This document shows positions 62,112 to 64,000 of a stretch of DNA of 64,000 nucleotides, one piece after another. Position numbers and translations under genes: made by a program. The DNA is from Alphaproteobacteria bacterium (GTDB lineage Bacteria; Pseudomonadota; Alphaproteobacteria; JAAEOK01): the NCBI GenBank assembly GCA_024244705.1, contig JAAEOK010000036.1, positions 1 to 64,000 of the forward strand. The letters run 5' to 3'. Within the stretch, counting starts at the first letter, position 1; every line of letters begins with the position of its first letter. Below the pieces are notes generated by a model. The model was not told the DNA's origin. It made no database searches and saw only the letters and a list, made by a program, of their open reading frames with translations.

Positions 62112-63407
62112 ATGGTCGAGCCCAACTACCTGAAATTCGACACCTTGAGCCTTCACGCGGGGCAGCATCCGGACCCCGATTTTGGCGCCCGCGCGGTGCC
62201 GATCTTTCAGACCACCAGCTATTTGTTTCCGGACACCGAATACGCCGCCTCGCTGTTCAATCTCGAACGCGCCGGCCACATCTATTCGCGCATTTCGAAC
62301 CCGACCGTGGCGGTTCTCGAGGAACGACTGGCCGCGCTCGAAGGCGGCGTCGGCGCGGTCTGCACGGCCAGCGGCCAAGCGGCACTCCATCTCGGCGTCG
62401 CCACGCTGATGGGCGCGGGCGACCACATCGTCGCCTCGTCGTCCCTCTACGGCGGCAGCCACAACATGTTCACCCATACGCTGCCGCGCTTCGGCATCAC
62501 CACCAGCTTCGTCGAACCGCGCGACACCGATGGGTTCGCCGCCGCGATCCGCCCGGAAACGCGCCTCGTCTTCGGCGAGACCCTGGGCAACCCGGGCCTC
62601 GAGATCATCGATCTCGAAGCGGTGACGGCGATCGCCCATGCGGCCGGCGTTCCGGTCATGGTCGACAACACCTTCGCGACCCCCTATCTGTGCCGGCCGT
62701 TCGACTACGGCGTCGATATCGTCATGCATTCGGCGACCAAGTTCATCGGCGGGCACGGCATCGCCATCGGCGGCGTCCTCATCGACAGCGGCAACTTCGA
62801 TTGGGAAGGTTCGGGCCGATTCCCGACCCTCACCGAGCCCTATGCCGGCTACCATGGACTCGACTTCGCCGAGGAATTCGGACCCGCCGCCATGATCATG
62901 CGCGCCCGCGCCGAAGGGCTGCGCGATTTCGGCGCCTGCATGAGCCCGGCCAACGCCTTCTATTTGCTGCAAGGCGTCGAGACCCTGCCGCTCCGCGTCC
63001 AGCGCCATGTCGAGAATACCCGCAAGATCATCGAGTTCCTGATGAATGCGCCGGAGGTGGCATGGGTCAGCTATCCAGAGCTGCCCGATCATCCCGATCA
63101 CGAGCGGGCCAAGCACTATTTGCCCAAGGGATCGGGAGCGGTCTTCAGCTTCGGCATCAAGGGGGGACGCACGGCGGGCCGTAAGTTCATCGAGGCGCTG
63201 CGCCTGTTTTCCCATCTCGCCAATGTCGGCGACGCCAAGTCCCTGGTCATCCACCCGGCGAGCACCACCCATCAGCAAATGGATGCCGACGCGCTCGCCG
63301 CCGCGGGTATCGGCGAAGAGCTGGTTCGTCTGTCGGTTGGCCTCGAAGACGCCGACGATTTGGTCGACGATTTGCGCCAGGCCCTGCGCGCGTCCCAGAA
63401 GGCCTAG
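62112..63407 (+). CDS. metY: O-acetylhomoserine aminocarboxypropyltransferase (PLP)
   Basis: A 431-residue Cys/Met-metabolism PLP enzyme. ATG 62112 follows GGACAGGAA. It has LHAGQHPDP, YSRISNPT, the PLP-binding Lys K210 in HSATKFIGGHG, and VDNTFATPYLCRP. The 430-residue length and GGH after the lysine fit MetY, which makes homocysteine from O-acetylhomoserine and sulfide. No known SAM riboswitch is visible upstream. Confidence 0.9.
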   Translation: MVEPNYLKFDTLSLHAGQHPDPDFGARAVPIFQTTSYLFPDTEYAASLFNLERAGHIYSRISNPTVAVLEERLAALEGGVGAVCTASGQAALHLGVATLMGAGDHIVASSSLYGGSHNMFTHTLPRFGITTSFVEPRDTDGFAAAIRPETRLVFGETLGNPGLEIIDLEAVTAIAHAAGVPVMVDNTFATPYLCRPFDYGVDIVMHSATKFIGGHGIAIGGVLIDSGNFDWEGSGRFPTLTEPYAGYHGLDFAEEFGPAAMIMRARAEGLRDFGACMSPANAFYLLQGVETLPLRVQRHVENTRKIIEFLMNAPEVAWVSYPELPDHPDHERAKHYLPKGSGAVFSFGIKGGRTAGRKFIEALRLFSHLANVGDAKSLVIHPASTTHQQMDADALAAAGIGEELVRLSVGLEDADDLVDDLRQALRASQKA

Positions 63408-63414
63408 GACCGGC

Positions 63415-64000
63415 ATGGAGATCGCCGTCAACGACCGCCGCGTCTATGCCCACACCGGTGGACGCCCGTTCGACCCCGCCCAGCCGGCGCTGGTCCTGGT
63501 CCACGGCGCCGGCATGGATCACACGGTGTGGTCGCTGCAGACCCGCTACTTCGCCCACCATGGCCGCAGCGTACTGGCGGTCGACCTGCCCGGCCACGGG
63601 CGGTCGGAAGGGCCACCGCTGGCATCGGTCGAGGCGGTGGCCGACTGGATCGCCGAGCTGGTCGCGGCGGCCGGGTGTGAGCGCGCGGCGCTCGCCGGCC
63701 ATTCGCTCGGCGCCCTGGCGTCACTGGAATGCGCGGCGCGGCATCCCGAACGGGTGCGCGCCCTGGCATTGCTCGGCTGCACGGCGGCGATGCCGGTTCA
63801 CCCCGATTTGTTGAACGCGGCCCAGACCGGCGATCACCTGGCCATGGACCTGGTGACGGACTGGGGCTTCGGCCGGCCGGCCCACGTCGGCGGCCATCGC
63901 GCGCCGGGCATGTGGATGACAGGTGGCGGACTGCGCCTGCTCGAAGAAGGTCCGAGCGGTGTCTTGGGCGTCGACATGGCCGCGGCCAATGCCTATCAGG
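63415..64000 (+). CDS. Alpha/beta-hydrolase, 3' end cut by window
   Basis: The first 195 residues of an alpha/beta hydrolase. The oxyanion region is VLVHGAGMDHTVWS, and the nucleophile S97 lies in the elbow AGHSLGAL. The frame is open to the window edge. It begins 7 bases after metY and is probably in its operon. The substrate is unknown. Confidence 0.85.
   Translation, partial: MEIAVNDRRVYAHTGGRPFDPAQPALVLVHGAGMDHTVWSLQTRYFAHHGRSVLAVDLPGHGRSEGPPLASVEAVADWIAELVAAAGCERAALAGHSLGALASLECAARHPERVRALALLGCTAAMPVHPDLLNAAQTGDHLAMDLVTDWGFGRPAHVGGHRAPGMWMTGGGLRLLEEGPSGVLGVDMAAANAYQ

Overview
The window is GC-rich chromosomal DNA from an alphaproteobacterium, most likely a free-living member of or near the Rhodospirillales. 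The basis is a set of mostly alphaproteobacterial families: TrcR (DUF1013), a GapR-type DUF2312 protein, DUF1192, DUF1244, COQ9 next to rpsU and def, and a perfect CtrA-type box. No tRNA, rRNA, CRISPR array or complete insertion sequence was seen. Genus-level assignment is not possible from this view.

Layout. 0-2 kb: the end of an IS630-type transposase, a membrane-anchored SGNH-like protein and an Rhs remnant. 2-11.6 kb: a carbonic anhydrase-bestrophin pair, a lytic transglycosylase, a frameshifted ChaC, 4-hydroxyproline epimerase, an N-formylglutamate amidohydrolase/carboxylate-amine ligase pair, 8-oxoguanine deaminase, GapR and a sulfotransferase. 11.6-25.9 kb: an accessory, decaying region with a TVP38 protein, a CPA2 antiporter, lipoproteins of unknown function, broken genes, duplicated fragments (308-bp and 25-bp direct repeats), two near-identical atypical SDR genes plus a remnant, and a 1099-residue SAM/cyclase/ATPase/TPR protein. 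25.9-45 kb: core-like metabolism and housekeeping (indolepyruvate oxidoreductase, sugar epimerase, acyl-CoA synthetase, PepF-type peptidase, ABC1 kinase, rpsU, def, COQ9, purEK), with two unusual fusions, a glycosyltransferase-methyltransferase and a DUF427-cyclase. 45-64 kb: small conserved proteins, UbiX, two overlapping acyl-CoA ligases, SDRs, TrcR, a hydrolase-cyclase gene with an internal stop, a ThDP enzyme, 3-hydroxybutyrate dehydrogenase, a DUF1194 protein, metY and a partial hydrolase.

Themes. Amino-acid, nucleobase and acyl-CoA catabolism dominate. Three class III nucleotide cyclase genes with different partner domains point to varied cyclic-nucleotide signalling, although one carries an internal stop. 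GapR, TrcR and the CtrA box fit a CtrA-type cell cycle. The most interesting non-coding spot is 60.9-61.15 kb, where a CtrA box is followed by an orphan 12-bp terminator hairpin with no gene between them: a candidate CtrA-controlled small RNA. At least six genes are interrupted or truncated, so either the 11-21 kb region is decaying or the assembly carries some errors.
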